Assembly (NCBI RefSeq): GCF_029227915.1
Contig: NC_079884.1
Location: forward strand, 29,514,001 to 29,578,000
Length of the DNA: 64,000 bases
Direction: 5' to 3'
Source: Hydractinia symbiolongicarpus
Lineage: Eukaryota; Cnidaria; Hydrozoa; Anthoathecata; Hydractiniidae
Part shown: positions 24,389-37,099 of the stretch, one piece after another
How the letters are laid out: every line of letters starts with the position of its first letter
How positions within the stretch are numbered: position 1 is the first letter of the stretch
Notes under the pieces: model-generated
The model's database searches: none
What the model was told of the DNA's origin: nothing
What the model saw: the letters and a program-made list of their open reading frames with translations, nothing else
Program-made: the position numbers and the translations under genes

Positions 24389-24632
24389 TTTTCGTTTGCC
24401 GGCGATTAAACCACTTTCATCAAGCGTCTCATCAAAAATGAAAACATTTCTGAAAACTACAAGTCTCATGCGTTTTAGTGGTGAAAAAAAAATTAAAAAA
24501 TCGTTCGGGAAATGAGTTTACACCCTGGGTACTTTCTTTGTATACATTCGACTATGCGGGCCAAGCCGGGATTTACGTGAAATCGCGGGTTTTCGTTCGC
24601 CGGCGATTAAACCTCTTTCATTAAGCGGCTCA

Positions 24633-24654
24633 TCAAAAATGAAAACATTTTTGA
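24633..24654. other. Perfect 9-bp dyad TCAAAAATG / CATTTTTGA in array B monomers
   Basis: The arms face each other across AAAA. The element is intact in every monomer with ATTTTTGAAAAC and has one mismatch where the sequence is GACAACATTTCTGA. Monomers with ATTTTTAAAAAC keep a shorter stem. It is one of the most conserved parts of the unit and lies about 100 bp from the CCCGGGATTT dyad. Confidence 0.8.
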
Positions 24655-25081
24655 AAACTACTAGTCTCATGCGTTTTAGTGGTGAAAAAATAATTTAAAA
24701 AATCGTTCGAAAAATGAGTTTACTCCCTGGGTACTTTCTTTGTATACTTTTGACTATACGGGCCAAGCCCGGGATTTACGGGAAATCGCGGGTTTTCGTT
24801 TGCTGGCGATTAAACCACTTTCATTAAGCGTCTCATCAAAAATGAAAACATTTCTGAAAACTACAAGTCTCATCCGTTTTAGTGGTGAAAAAAAAATTTA
24901 AAAAATCGTTCGGGAAATGAGTTTACACCCTGGGTACTTTCTTTGTATACATTCGACTATGCGGGCCAAGCCCGGGATTTACGTGAAATCGCGGGTTTTC
25001 GTTTGCCGGCGAGTAAACCTCTTTCATTAAGCGGCTCATCAAAAATGAAAACATTTTTGAAAACTACTAATCTCATGCGTT

Positions 25082-27514
25082 TTAGTGGTGAAAAAATAAT
25101 TTAAAAAATCGTTCGGAAAATGAGTTTACTCCCTGGGTACTTTCTTTGTATACTTTTGACTGTACGGGCCAAGCCCGGGATTTACGGGAAATGGCGGGTT
25201 TTCGTTTGCCGGCGATTAAACCACTTTCATTAAGCGTCTCATCAAAAATGACAACATTTCTGAAAACCACATGTCTCATGCGTTTTAGTGGTGAAAAAGT
25301 AATTTAAAAAATCGTTCATGAAATGAGTTTACTCCCTGGGTACTTTCTTTGTATACATTCGACTATGCGGGCCAAGCCCGGGATTTACGTGAAATCGCGG
25401 GTTTTCGTTTGCCGGCGATTAAACCTCTTTCATTAAGCGGCTCATCAAAAATGTAAACATTTTTGAAAACTACTAGTCTCATGCGTTTTAGTGGTGAAAA
25501 AATAATTTAAAAAATCGTTCGGAAAATGAGTTTACTCCCTGGGTACTTTCTTTGTATACTTTTGACTATACGGGCCAAGCCCGGGATTTACGGGAAATCG
25601 CGGGTTTTCGTTTGCCGGCGATTAAACCACTTTCATCAAGCGTCTCATCAAAAATGAAAACATTTCTGAAAACTACAAGTCTCATGCGTTTTAGTGGTGA
25701 AAAAAAAATTAAAAAATCGTTCGGGAAATGAGTTTACACCCTGGGTACTTTCTTTGTATACATTCGACTATGCGGGCCAAGCCGGGATTTACGTGAAATC
25801 GCGGGTTTTCGTTCGCCGGCGATTAAACCTCTTTCATTAAGCGGCTCATCAAAAATGAAAACATTTTTGAAAACTACTAGTCTCATGCGTTTTAGTGGTG
25901 AAAAAATAATTTAAAAAATCGTTCGGAAAATGAGTTTACTCCCTGGGTACTTTCTTTGTATACTTTTGACTATACGGGCTAAGCCCGGGATTTACGGGAA
26001 ATCGCGGGTTTTCGTTTGCTGGCGATTAAACCACTTTCATTAAGCGTCTCATCAAAAATGAAAACATTTCTGAAAACTACAAGTCTCATCCGTTTTAGTG
26101 GTGAAAAAAAAATTTAAAAAATCGTTCGGGAAATGAGTTTACACCCTGGGTACTTTCTTTGTATACATTCGACTATGCGGGCCAAGCCCGGGATTTACGT
26201 GAAATCGCGGGTTTTCGTTTGCCGGCGAGTAAACCTCTTTCATTAAGCGGCTCATCAAAAATGAAAACATTTTTGAAAACTACTAATCTCATGCGTTTTA
26301 GTGGTGAAAAAATAATTTAAAAAATCGTTCGGAAAATGAGTTTACTCCCTGGGTACTTTCTTTGTATACTTTTGACTATACGGGCCGAGTCCGGAGTTTA
26401 CGGGAAATGGCGGGTTTTCGTTTGCCGGCGATTAAACCTCTTTCGTTAAGCGTTACATCAAAAATGAAAACATTTTTGAAAACTACAAGTCTCATCCGTT
26501 TTAGTGGTGAAAAAAAAATTTAAAAAATCGTTCGGGAAATGAGTTTACACCCTGGGTACTTTCTTTGTATACATTCGACTATGCCGGCCAAGCCCGGGAT
26601 TTACGTGAAATCGCGGGTTTTCGTTTGCCGGCGATTAAACTTTTTTTATTCAGCGTCTCATCAAAAATGAAAACATTTTTCAAAACTACAAGTCTCATGA
26701 GCTTTAGTGGTGAAATAATAATTTAAAAAATTGTTCGCGAAATGAGTTTACTCCCTGGGTACTTTCTTTGTATACATTCGACTATACGGGCCAAGCCCGG
26801 GATTTACGGTAAATCGCGGGTTTTCGTTTGCCGGCGATTAAACTTTTTTTATTCAGCGTGTCATCAAAAATGAAAACATTTTTAAAAACTACAAGTCTCA
26901 TGAGCTTTAGTGGTAAAATAATATTTCAAAAAATCGTTCGCGAAATGAGTTTACTCCCTGGGTACTTTCTTTGTATACATTCGACTATGCGGGCCAAGCC
27001 CGGGATTTACGTAAAATCGCGGGTTTTCGTTTGCCGGCGATTAAACCTCTTTCATTAAGCGGCTCATCAAAAATGTAAACATTTTTGAAAACTACTAGTC
27101 TCATGCGTTTTAGTGGTGAAAAAATAATTTAAAAAATCGTTCGGAAAATGAGTTTACTCCCTGGGTACTTTCTTTGTATACTTTTGACTATACGGGCCAA
27201 GCCTGGGATTTACGGGAAATCGCGGGTTTTCGTTTGCCGGCGATTAAACCACTTTCATTAAGCGTCTCGTCAAAAATGAAAACATTTCTGAAAACTACAA
27301 GTCTCATGCGTTGTAGTGGTGAAAAAAAAAATTAAAAAATCGTTCGGGAAATAAGTTTACACCCTGGGTACTTTCTTTGTATACATTCGACTATGCGGGC
27401 CAAGCCGGGGTTTACGTGAAATTGCGGGTTTTCGTTTGCCGGCGATTAAACCTCTTTCATTAAGCGGCTCATCAAAAATGAAAACATTTTTGAAAACTAC
27501 TAGTCTCATGCGTT
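25082..27514 (+). repeat. Array B 12-mer HOR, copy 1 (2,433 bp)
   Basis: Twelve monomers matching the next 2,433 bp almost base for base. Linked markers at the same shift include GACTGTACGGGCC (25159 and 27592), AATGTAAACATT (25451 and 27884; 27073 and 29506), CTTTCATCAAGCG, AAGCGTTACATC (26450 and 28883), TAAAATAATATTTC (26916 and 29346) and GCGTTGTAGTGG (27308 and 29741). Borders are approximate because the two copies run into each other. Confidence 0.88.
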
Positions 27515-30003
27515 TTAGTGGTGAAAAAATAATTTAAAAAATCGTTCGGAAAATGAGTTTACTCCCTGGGTACTTTCTTTGTATACTTTTGACTGTACGG
27601 GCCAAGCCCGGGATTTACGGGAAATGGCGGGTTTTTGTTTGCCGGCGATTAAACCACTTTCATTAAGCGTCTCATCAAAAATGACAACAATTCTGAAAAC
27701 CACATGTCTCATGCGTTTTAGTGGTGAAAAAGTAATTTAAAAAATCGTTCATGAAATGAGTTTACTCCCTGGGTACTTTCTTTGTATACATTCGACTATG
27801 CGGGCCAAGCCCGGGATTTACGTGAAATCGCGGGTTTTCGTTTGCCGGCGATTAAACCTCTTTCATTAAGCGGCTCATCAAAAATGTAAACATTTTTGAA
27901 AACTACTAGTCTCATGCGTTTTAGTGGTGAAAAAATAATTTAAAAAATCGTTCGAAAAATGAGTTTACTCCCTGGGTACTTTCTTTGTATACTTTTGACT
28001 ATACGGGCCAAGCCCGGGATTTACGGGAAATCGCGGGTTTTCGTTTGCCGGCGATTAAACCACTTTCATCAAGCGTCTCATCAAAAATGAAAACATTTCT
28101 GAAAACTACAAGTCTCATGCGTTTTAGTGGTGAAAAAAAAATTAAAAAATCGTTCGGGAAATGAGTTTACACCCTGGGTACTTTCTTTGTATACATTCGA
28201 CTATGCGGGCCAAGCCGGGATTTACGTGAAATCGCGGGTTTTCGTTCGCCGGCGATTAAACCTCTTTCATTAAGCGGCTCATCAAAAATGAAAACATTTT
28301 TGAAAACTACTAGTCTCATGCGTTTTAGTGGTGAAAAAATAATTTAAAAAATCGTTCGGAAAATGAGTTTACTCCCTGGGTACTTTCTTTGTATACTTTT
28401 GACTATACGGGCCAAGCCCGGGATTTACGGGAAATCGCGGGTTTTCGTTTGCTGGCGATTAAACCACTTTCATTAAGCGTCTCATCAAAAATGAAAACAT
28501 TTCTGAAAACTACAAGTCTCATCCGTTTTAGTGGTGAAAAAAAAATTTAAAAAATCGTTCGGGAAATGAGTTTACACCCTGGGTACTTTCTTTGTATACA
28601 TTCGACTATGCGGGCCAAGCCCGGGATTTACGTGAAATCGCGGGTTTTCGTTTGCCGGCGAGTAAACCTCTTTCATTAAGCGGCTCATCAAAAATGAAAA
28701 CATTTTTGAAAACTACTAATCTCATGCGTTTTAGTGGTGAAAAAATAATTTAAAAAATCGTTCGGAAAATGAGTTTACTCCCTGGGTACTTTCTTTGTAT
28801 ACTTTTGACTATACGGGCCGAGTCCGGAGTTTACGGGAAATGGCGGGTTTTCGTTTGCCGGCGATTAAACCTCTTTCGTTAAGCGTTACATCAAAAATGA
28901 AAACATTTTTGAAAACTACAAGTCTCATCCGTTTTAGTGGTGAAAAAAAAATTTAAAAAATCGTTCGGGAAATGAGTTTACACCCTGGGTACTTTCTTTG
29001 TATACATTCGACTATGCCGGCCAAGCTCGGGATTTACGTGAAATCGCGGGTTTTCGTTTGCCGGCGATTAAACTTTTTTTATTCAGCGTCTCATCAAAAA
29101 TGAAAACATTTTTCAAAACTACAAGTCTCATGAGCTTTAGTGGTGAAATAATAATTTAAAAAATTGTTCACGAAATGAGTTTACTCCCTGGGTACTTTCT
29201 TTGTATACATTCGACTATACGGGCCAAGCCCGGGATTTACGGTAAATCGCGGGTTTTCGTTTGCCGGCGATTAAACTTTTTTTATTCAGCGTGTCATCAA
29301 AAATGAAAACATTTTTAAAAACTACAAGTCTCATGAGCTTTAGTGGTAAAATAATATTTCAAAAAATCGTTCGCGAAATGAGTTTACTCCCTGGGTACTT
29401 TCTTTGTATACATTCGACTATGCGGGCCAAGCCCGGGATTTACGTGAAATCGCGGGTTTTCGTTTGCCGGCGATTAAACCTCTTTCATTAAGCGGCTCAT
29501 CAAAAATGTAAACATTTTTGAAAACTACTAGTCTCATGCGTTTTAGTGGTGAAAAAATAATTTAAAAAATCGTTCGGAAAATGAGTTTACTCCCTGGGTA
29601 CTTTCTTTGTATACTTTTGACTATACGGGCCAAGCCTGGGATTTACGGGAAATCGCGGTTTTTCGTTTGCCGGCGATTAAACCACTTTCATTAAGCGTCT
29701 CGTCAAAAATGAAAACATTTCTGAAAACTACAAGTCTCATGCGTTGTAGTGGTGAAAAAAAAAATTAAAAAATCGTTCGGGAAATAAGTTTACACCCTGG
29801 GTACTTTCTTTGTATACATTCGACTATGCGGGCCAAGCCGGGATTTACGTGAAATTGCGGGTTTTCGTTTGCCGGCGATTAAACCTCTTTCATTAAGCGG
29901 CTCATCAAAAATGAAAACATTTTTGAAAACTACTAGTCTCATGCGTTTTAGTGGTGAAAAAATAATTTAAAAAATCGTTCGGAAAATGAGTTTACTCCCT
30001 GGG
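27515..30003 (+). repeat. Array B 12-mer HOR, copy 2
   Basis: Second copy of the 2,433-bp unit. Point differences from copy 1 include AAGCTCGGGATT for AAGCCCGGGATT near 29024 and TTGTTCACG for TTGTTCGCG near 29163. The match is lost soon after 30,003. There the equivalent of the copy 1 GACTGTACGG monomer returns one unit late (30,151 region, shift 2,636 bp, 13 monomers), so one monomer has been added at the end. Confidence 0.86.
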
Positions 30004-30385
30004 TACTTTCTTTGTATACTTTTGACTATACGGGCCAAGCCCGGGATTTACGTGAAATCGCGGGTTTTCGTTTGCCGGCGAGTAAATCTCTTTCATTAAG
30101 CGGCTCATCAAAAATAAAAACATTTTTGAAAACTACTAATCTCATGCGTTTTAGTGGTGAAAAAATAATTTAAAAAATCGTTCGGAAAATGAGTTTACTC
30201 CCTGGGTACTTTCTTTGTATACTTTTGACTGTACGGGCCAAGCCCGGGATTTACGGGAAATCGCGAGTTTTCGTTTGCCGGAGATTAAACCACTTTCATT
30301 AAGCGTCTCATCAAAAATGAAAACATTTCTGAAAACCACATGTCTCATGCGTTTTAGTGGTGAAAAAATAATTTAAAAAATCGTT

Positions 30386-32640
30386 CATGCAATGAGTTTA
30401 CTCCCTGGGTACTTTCTTTGTATACTTTTGACTATACGGGCCGAGTCCGGGATTTACGGGAAATCGCGGGTTTTCGTTTGCCGGCGATTAAACTTTTTCT
30501 ATTCAGCGTCTCATCAAAAATGAAAACATTTTTAAAAACTACAAGTCTCATGAGCTTTAGTGGTGAAATAATAATTTAAAAAATCGTTCGCGAAATGATT
30601 TTACTCCCTGGCTACTTTCTTTGTATACTTTTGACTATACGAGCTGAGTCCGGGGTTTACGGGAAATGGCGGGTTTTCGTTTGCCGGCGATTAAACTTCT
30701 TTTATTCAGCGTCTCATCAAAAATGAAAACATTTTTGAAAACTACAAGTCTCATGCGTTTTAGTGGTGAAAAGTTAATTTAAAAAATCGTTTTGGAAATG
30801 AGTTTACTCACAGGGTACTTTCTTTGTATACATTCGACTATACGGGCCAAGACCGGGATTTACAGGAAATCGCGTGTTTTCGTTTGCCGGCTATTAAACC
30901 ACATTCATTAAGCGTCTCATCAAAAATGAAAACATTTCTGAAAACTACAAGTCCCATGCGTTTTAGTGGTGAAAAAATAATTTAAAAAATCGTTCGGGAA
31001 ATGAGTTTACTCCCTGGGTACTTTCTTTGTATACTTTTGACTATACGGGCCGATTCCGGAGTTTACGGGAAATGGCGGGTTTTCGTTTGCCGGCGATTAA
31101 ACCACTTTCATTAAGCGTCTCATCAAAAATGACAACATTTCTGAAAACCACATGTCTCATGCCTTTTAGTGGTGAAAAAATAATTTAAAAAATCGTTCAT
31201 GCAATGAGTTTACTCCCTGGGTACTTTCTTTGTATACTTTTGACTATACAGTCTGAGTCCGGGGTCTACTGGAAATGGCGGGTTTTCGTTTGCCGGCGAT
31301 TAAACTTCTTTTATTCAGCGTCTCATCAAAAATGAAAACATTTTTGAAAACTACAAGTCTCATGCGTTTTAGTGGTGAAAAGGTAATTTAAAAAATCGTT
31401 TTGGAAGTGAGATTACTCACAGGGTACTTTCTCTGTATACATTCGACTATACGGGCCAAGACCGGGACTTACAGGAAATCGCGGGTTTTCGTTTGCCGGC
31501 TATTAAACCACATTCATTAGGCGTCTCATCAAAAATGAAAACCTTTCTCAAAACTACAAGTCTCATGCGTTTTAGTGGTGAAAAAATAATTTAAAAAATC
31601 GTTCGGGAAATGAGTTTACTCCCAGGGTACTTTCTTTGTATACTTTTGACTATACGGGCCGAGTCCGGAGTTTACGGGAAATGGCGGGTTTTCGTTTACC
31701 GGCGATTAAACCACTTTCATTAAGCGTCTCATCAAAAATGACAACATTTCTAAAAACCACATGTCTCATGCGTTTTAGTGGTGAAAAAATAATTTAAAAA
31801 ATCGTTCGGGAAATGAGTTTACTCCCTGGGTACTTTCTTTGTATACTTTTGACTATACGGGCCGATTCCGGAGTTTACGGGAAATGGCGGGATTTCGTTT
31901 GCCGGCGATTAAACCACTTTTATTACGCGTCTCATCAAAAATGGCAACATTTCTGAAAACCACATGTCTCATGCGTTTTAGTGGTGAAAAAATAATTTAA
32001 AAAATCGTTCTTGCAATGAGTTTACTCCCTGGGTACTTTCTTTGTGTACTTTTAACTATACGGGCCGAGTCCGGGATTTACGGGAAATGTCGGTTTTTCG
32101 TTTGCCGGCGATTAAACTTCTTTTATTCAGCGTTTCATCAAAAATGACAACATTTTTGAAAACTACAAGTCTCATGCGTTTTAGTGGTGAAAAGGTAATT
32201 TAAAAAATCGTTTTGGAAATGAGTTTACTCCCTGGGTACTTTCTTTGTATACTTTTGACTATACGGGCCGAGTCCGGAGTTTACGGGAAATGGCGGGTTT
32301 TCGTTTGCCGGCGATTAAACCACTTTCATTAAGCGTTTCATCAAAAATGACAACATTTCTGAAAACAACATGTCTCATGCGTTTTAGTGGTGAAAAAATA
32401 ATTTAAAAAATCGTTCATGAAATGAGTTTACTCCATGGGTACTTTCTTTGTATACTTTTGACTATACGGGACGAGTCCGGATTTACGGGAAATCGCGGTT
32501 TTTCGTTTGCCGGCGATTAAACTTTTTTTATTCAGCGTCTCATCAAAAATGAAAACATTTTTAAAAACTACAAGTCTCATGAGCTTTAGTGGTGAAATAA
32601 TAATTTAAAAAATCGTTCGCGAAATGAGTTTACTCCCTGG
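30386..32640 (+). repeat. Array B 21-mer repeat, copy 1 (shift 4,261 bp)
   Basis: From CATGCAATGAG at 30386 onward the sequence realigns with 34,647 onward at 4,261 bp. Shared rare markers are CTGGCTACTTTC (30608 and 34869), ACAGTCTGAGTCCGGGG (31248 and 35509), TTTGTGTACTTTTAAC (32041 and 36302), CTCCATGGGTAC (32431 and 36692) and GTACATTCTTTGTATACATTAG (32641 and 36903). A few private changes separate the copies, for example GCGTGTTTTCG contexts and a one-base deletion near 32477. Confidence 0.85.
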
Positions 32641-33233
32641 GTACATTCTTTGTATACATTAGACTATACGGGCCAAGCCCGGGATTTACGGGAAATCGCG
32701 GGTTTTCGTTTGCCGGCGATTAAACCTCTTTCATTAAGCGTCTCATCAAAAATGACAACATTTCTAAAAACCACATGTCTCATGCGTTTTAGTGGTGAAA
32801 AAATAATTTAAAAAATCGTTCATGAAATGAGTTTACTCCATGGAAACTTTCTTTGTATACTTTTGACTATACGGGACGAGTCCGGATTTACGGGAAATCG
32901 CGGTTTTTCGTTTGCCGGCGATTAAACTTTTTTTATTCAGCGTCTCATCAAAAATGAAAACATTTTTAAAAACTACAAGTCTCATGAGCTTTAGTGGTGA
33001 AATAATAATTTAAAAAATCGTTCGCGAAATGAGTTTACTCCCTGGGTACATTCTTTGTATACATTAGACTATACGGGCCAAGCCCGGGATTTACGGGAAA
33101 TCGCGGGTTTTCGTTTGCCGGCGATTAAACCTCTTTCATTAAGCGTCTCATCAAAAATGAAAACATTTTTGAAAACTACAAGTCTCATCCGTTTTAGTGG
33201 TGAAAAAAAATTTTAAAAAATCGTTCGGGAAAT
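32424..33233 (+). repeat. Array B local dimer duplication (2 x 405 bp)
   Basis: The pair of monomers starting at 32424 is repeated at 32829. Both share the unusual CTCCATGG, GGACGAGTCC, a one-base deletion (GTCCGGATTTACGG), GCGGTTTTTCG and GTACATTCTTTGTATAC. The copies part company after about 33,150. This dimer step is what shifts the downstream comparison with the 21-mer copy 2 from 4,261 to 3,857 and then 3,654 bp. Confidence 0.85.
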
Positions 33234-34646
33234 GAGTTTACACCCTGGGTACTTTTTTTGTATACATTCAACTATGCGGGCCAAGCCCGGGATTTACGTG
33301 AAATCGCGGGTTTTCGTTTGCCGGCGATTAAACCACTTTCATTAAGCGTCTCATCAAAAATAAAAACATTTTTGAAAACTACTAGTATCATGCGTTTTAG
33401 TGGTGAAAAAATAATTTATTAAATCGTTCATGAAATGAGTTTACTCCCTTGGTACTTTCTTTGTATACTTTTGACTATACGGGCCGAGTCCGGGATTTAC
33501 GGTAAATCGCGGGTTTTCGTTTGCCGGCGATTAAACTTCTTTTATTCAGCGTCTCATCAAAAATGAAAACATTTTTAAAAACTACAAGTCTCATGAGCTT
33601 TAGTGGTGAAACAATAACTTCAAAAATCGTTTTGGAAATGAGTTTACTCACAGGGTACTTTCTTTGTATACATTCGACTATACGGGCCAAGACCGGGATT
33701 CACAGAAAATCGCGTGTTTTCGTTTGCCGGCTATTAAACCACATTCATTAGGCGTCTCATCAAAAATGAAAACATTTGTGAAAACTACAAGTCTCATGCG
33801 TTTTAGTGGTGAAAAAATAATTTAAAAAATCGTTCGGGAAATGAGTTTACTCCCTGGGTACTTTCTTTGTATACTTTTGACTATACGGGCCGATTCCGGA
33901 GTTCACGGGAAATGGCGGGTTTTCGTTTGCCGGCGATTAAACCACTTTCATTAAGCGTCATCATCAAAAATGAAAACATTTCTGAAAACTACAAGTCTCA
34001 TGCGTTTTAGTGGTGAAAAAAAAAATTAAAAAATCGTTCGGGAAATGAGTTTACACCCTGGGTACTTTCTTTGTATACATTCGACTATGCGGGCAAAGCC
34101 GGGATTTACGTGAAATCGCGGGTTTTCGTTTGCCGGCGATTAAACCTCTTTCATTAAGCGGCTCATCAAAAATGAAAACATTTTTGAAAACTACTAGTCT
34201 CATACGTTTTAGTGGTGAAAAAATAATTTAAAAAATCGTTCGAAAAGTGAGTTTACTCCCTGGGTACTTTCTTTGTATACTTTTGACTATACGGGCCAAG
34301 CCCGGGATTTACGTGAAATCGCGGGTTTTCGTTTGCCGGCGAGTAAACCTCTTTCATTAAGCGGCTCATCAAAAATGAAAACATTTTTGAAAACTACTAA
34401 TCTCATGCGTTTTAGTGGTGAAAAAATAATTTAAAAAAACGTTCGGAAAATGAGTTTACTCCCTGGGTACTTTCTTTTTATACTTTTGACTGTACGGGCC
34501 AAGCCCGGGATTTACGGGAAATTGCGGGTTTTCGTTTGCCGGCGATTAAACCACTTTCATTAAGCGTCTCATCAAAAATGACAACATTTCTGAAAACCAC
34601 ATGTCTCATGCGTTTTAGTGGTGAAAAAATAATTTAAAAAATCGTT

Positions 34647-36903
34647 CATGCAATGAGTTTACTCCCTGGGTACTTTCTTTGTATACTTTTGACTATACGG
34701 GCCGAGTCCGGGATTTACGGGAAATCGCGGGTTTTCGTTTGCCGGCGATTAAACTTTTTTTATTCAGCGTCTCATCAAAAATGAAAACATTTTTAAAAAC
34801 TACAAGTCTCATGAGCTATAGTGGTGAAAAAATAATTTAAAAAATCGTTCGCGAAATGAGTTTACTCCCTGGCTACTTTCTTTGTATACTTTTGACTATA
34901 CGGGCTGAGTCCGGGGTTTACGGGAAATGGCGGGTTTTCGTTTGCCGGCGATTAAACTTCTTTTATTCAGCGTCTCATCAAAAATGAAAACATTTTTGAA
35001 AACTATAAGTCTCATGCGTTTTAGTGGTGAAAAGTTAATTTAAAAAATCGTTTTGGAAATGAGTTTACTCACAGGGTACTTTCTTTGTATACATTCGACT
35101 ATACGGGCCAAGACCGGGATTTACAGGAAATCGCGTGTTTTCGTTTGCCGGCTATTAAACCACATTCATTAAGCGTCTCATCAAAAATGAAAACATTTCT
35201 GAAAACTACAAGTCTCATGCGTTTTAGTGGTGAAAAAATAATTTAAAAAATCGTTCGGGAAATGAGTTTACTCCCTGGGTACTTTCTTTGTATACTTTTG
35301 ACTATACGGGCCGATTCCGGAGTTTACGGGAAATGGCGGGTTTTCGTTTGCCGGCGATTAAACCACTTTCATTAAGCGTCTCATCAAAAATGACAACATT
35401 TCTGAAAACCACATGTCTCATGCCTTTTAGTGGTGAAAAAATAATTTAAAAAATCGTTCATGCAATGAGTTTACTCCCTGGGTACTTTCTTTGTATACTT
35501 TTGACTATACAGTCTGAGTCCGGGGTCTACTGGAAATGGCGGGTTTTCGTTTGCCGGCGATTAAACTTCTTTTATTCAGCGTCTCATCAAAAATGAAAAC
35601 ATTTTTGAAAACTACAAGTCTCATGCGTTTTAGTGGTGAAAAGGTAATTTAAAAAATCGTTTTGGAAATGAGTTTACTCACAGGGTACTTTCTCTGTATA
35701 CATTCGACTATACGGGCCAAGACTGGGACTTACAAGAAATCGCGGGTTTTCGTTTGCCGGCTATTAAACCACATTCATTAGGCGTCTCATCAAAAATGAA
35801 AACATTTCTCAAAACTACAAGTCTCATGCGTTTTAGTGTTGAAAAAATAATTTAAAAAATCGTTCGGGAAATGAGTTTACTCCCAGGATACTTTCTTTGT
35901 ATACTTTTGACTATACGGGCCGAGTCCGGAGTTTACGGGAAATGGCGGGTTTTCGTTTACCGGCGATTAAACCACTTTCATTAAGCGTCTCATCAAAAAT
36001 GACAACATTTCTGAAAACCACATGTCTCATGCGTTTTAGTGGTGAAAAAATAATTTAAAAAATCGTTCATGCAATGAGTTTACTCCCTGGGTACTTTCTT
36101 TGTATACTTTTGACTATACGGGCCTAGTCCGGGATTTACGGGAAATCGCGGGTTTTCGTTTGCCGGCGATTAAACTTTTTTTATTTAGCGTCTCATCAAA
36201 AATGAAAACATTTTTAAAAACTACAAGTCTCATGAGCTTTAGTTGTGAAATAATAATTTAAAAAATCGTTCGCGAAATGAGTTTACTCCCTGGGTACTTT
36301 CTTTGTGTACTTTTAACTATACGGGCCGAGTCCGGGATTTACGGGAAATGTCGGGTTTTCGTTTGCCGGCGATTAAACTTCTTTTATTCAGCGTCTCATC
36401 AAAAATGAAAACATTTTTGAAAACTACAAGTCTCATGCGTTTTAGTGGTGAAAAGGTAATTTAAAAAATCGTTTTGGAAATGAGTTTACTCCCTGGGTAC
36501 TTTCTTTGTATACTTTTGACTATACGGGCCGAGTCCGGAGTTTACGGGAAATGGCGGGTTTTCGTTTGCCGGCGATTAAACCACTTTCATTAAGCGTTTC
36601 ATCAAAAATTTCAACATTTCTGAAAACCACATGTCTCATGCGTTTTAGTGGTGAAAAAATAATTTAAAAAATCGTTCATGAAATGAGTTTACTCCATGGG
36701 TACTTTCTTTGTATACTTTTGACTATACGGGACGAGTCCGGGATTTACGGGAAATCGCGGTTTTTCGTTTGCCGGCGATTAAACTTTTTTTATTCAGCGT
36801 CTCATCAAAAATGAAAACATTTTTAAAAACTACAAGTCTCATGAGCTTTAGTGGTGAAATAATAATTTAAAAAATCGTTCGCGAAATGAGTTTACTCCCT
36901 GGG
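34647..36903 (+). repeat. Array B 21-mer repeat, copy 2
   Basis: Second copy of the block at 30,386-32,640. The stretch between the two copies (about 32.6-34.6 kb) has extra monomers of the AAGCCCGGG type absent after copy 2. At 37,129-37,344 the sequence matches 33,475-33,690 with a shift of 3,654 bp (18 monomers), showing that the two copies differ by three whole monomers downstream. Confidence 0.85.
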
Positions 36904-37099
36904 TACATTCTTTGTATACATTAGACTATACGGGCCAAGCCCGGGATTTACGGGAAATCGCGGGTTTTCGTTTGCCGGCGATTAAACCTCTTTCATTAAG
37001 CGTCTCATCAAAAATGAAAACATTTTTGAAAACTACAAGTCTCATCCGTGTTAGTGGTGAAAAAAATTTTTAAAAAATCGTTCATGAAATGAGTTTACT

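Larger units (their letters stand above)
24105..25150 (+). repeat. Array B 6-mer related block (shift 1,216 bp)
   Basis: This stretch realigns with about 25,321-26,366 at a shift of 1,216 bp (6 monomers). Shared markers are AATGTAAACATTTTTG at 24235 and 25451, the rare CTTTCATCAAGCG at 24414 and 25630, AAGCCGGGATTTACG near 24563 and 25779, and CGTTTGCTGGCG near 24797 and 26013. It looks like half of the 12-mer that follows, duplicated earlier. Confidence 0.8.
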
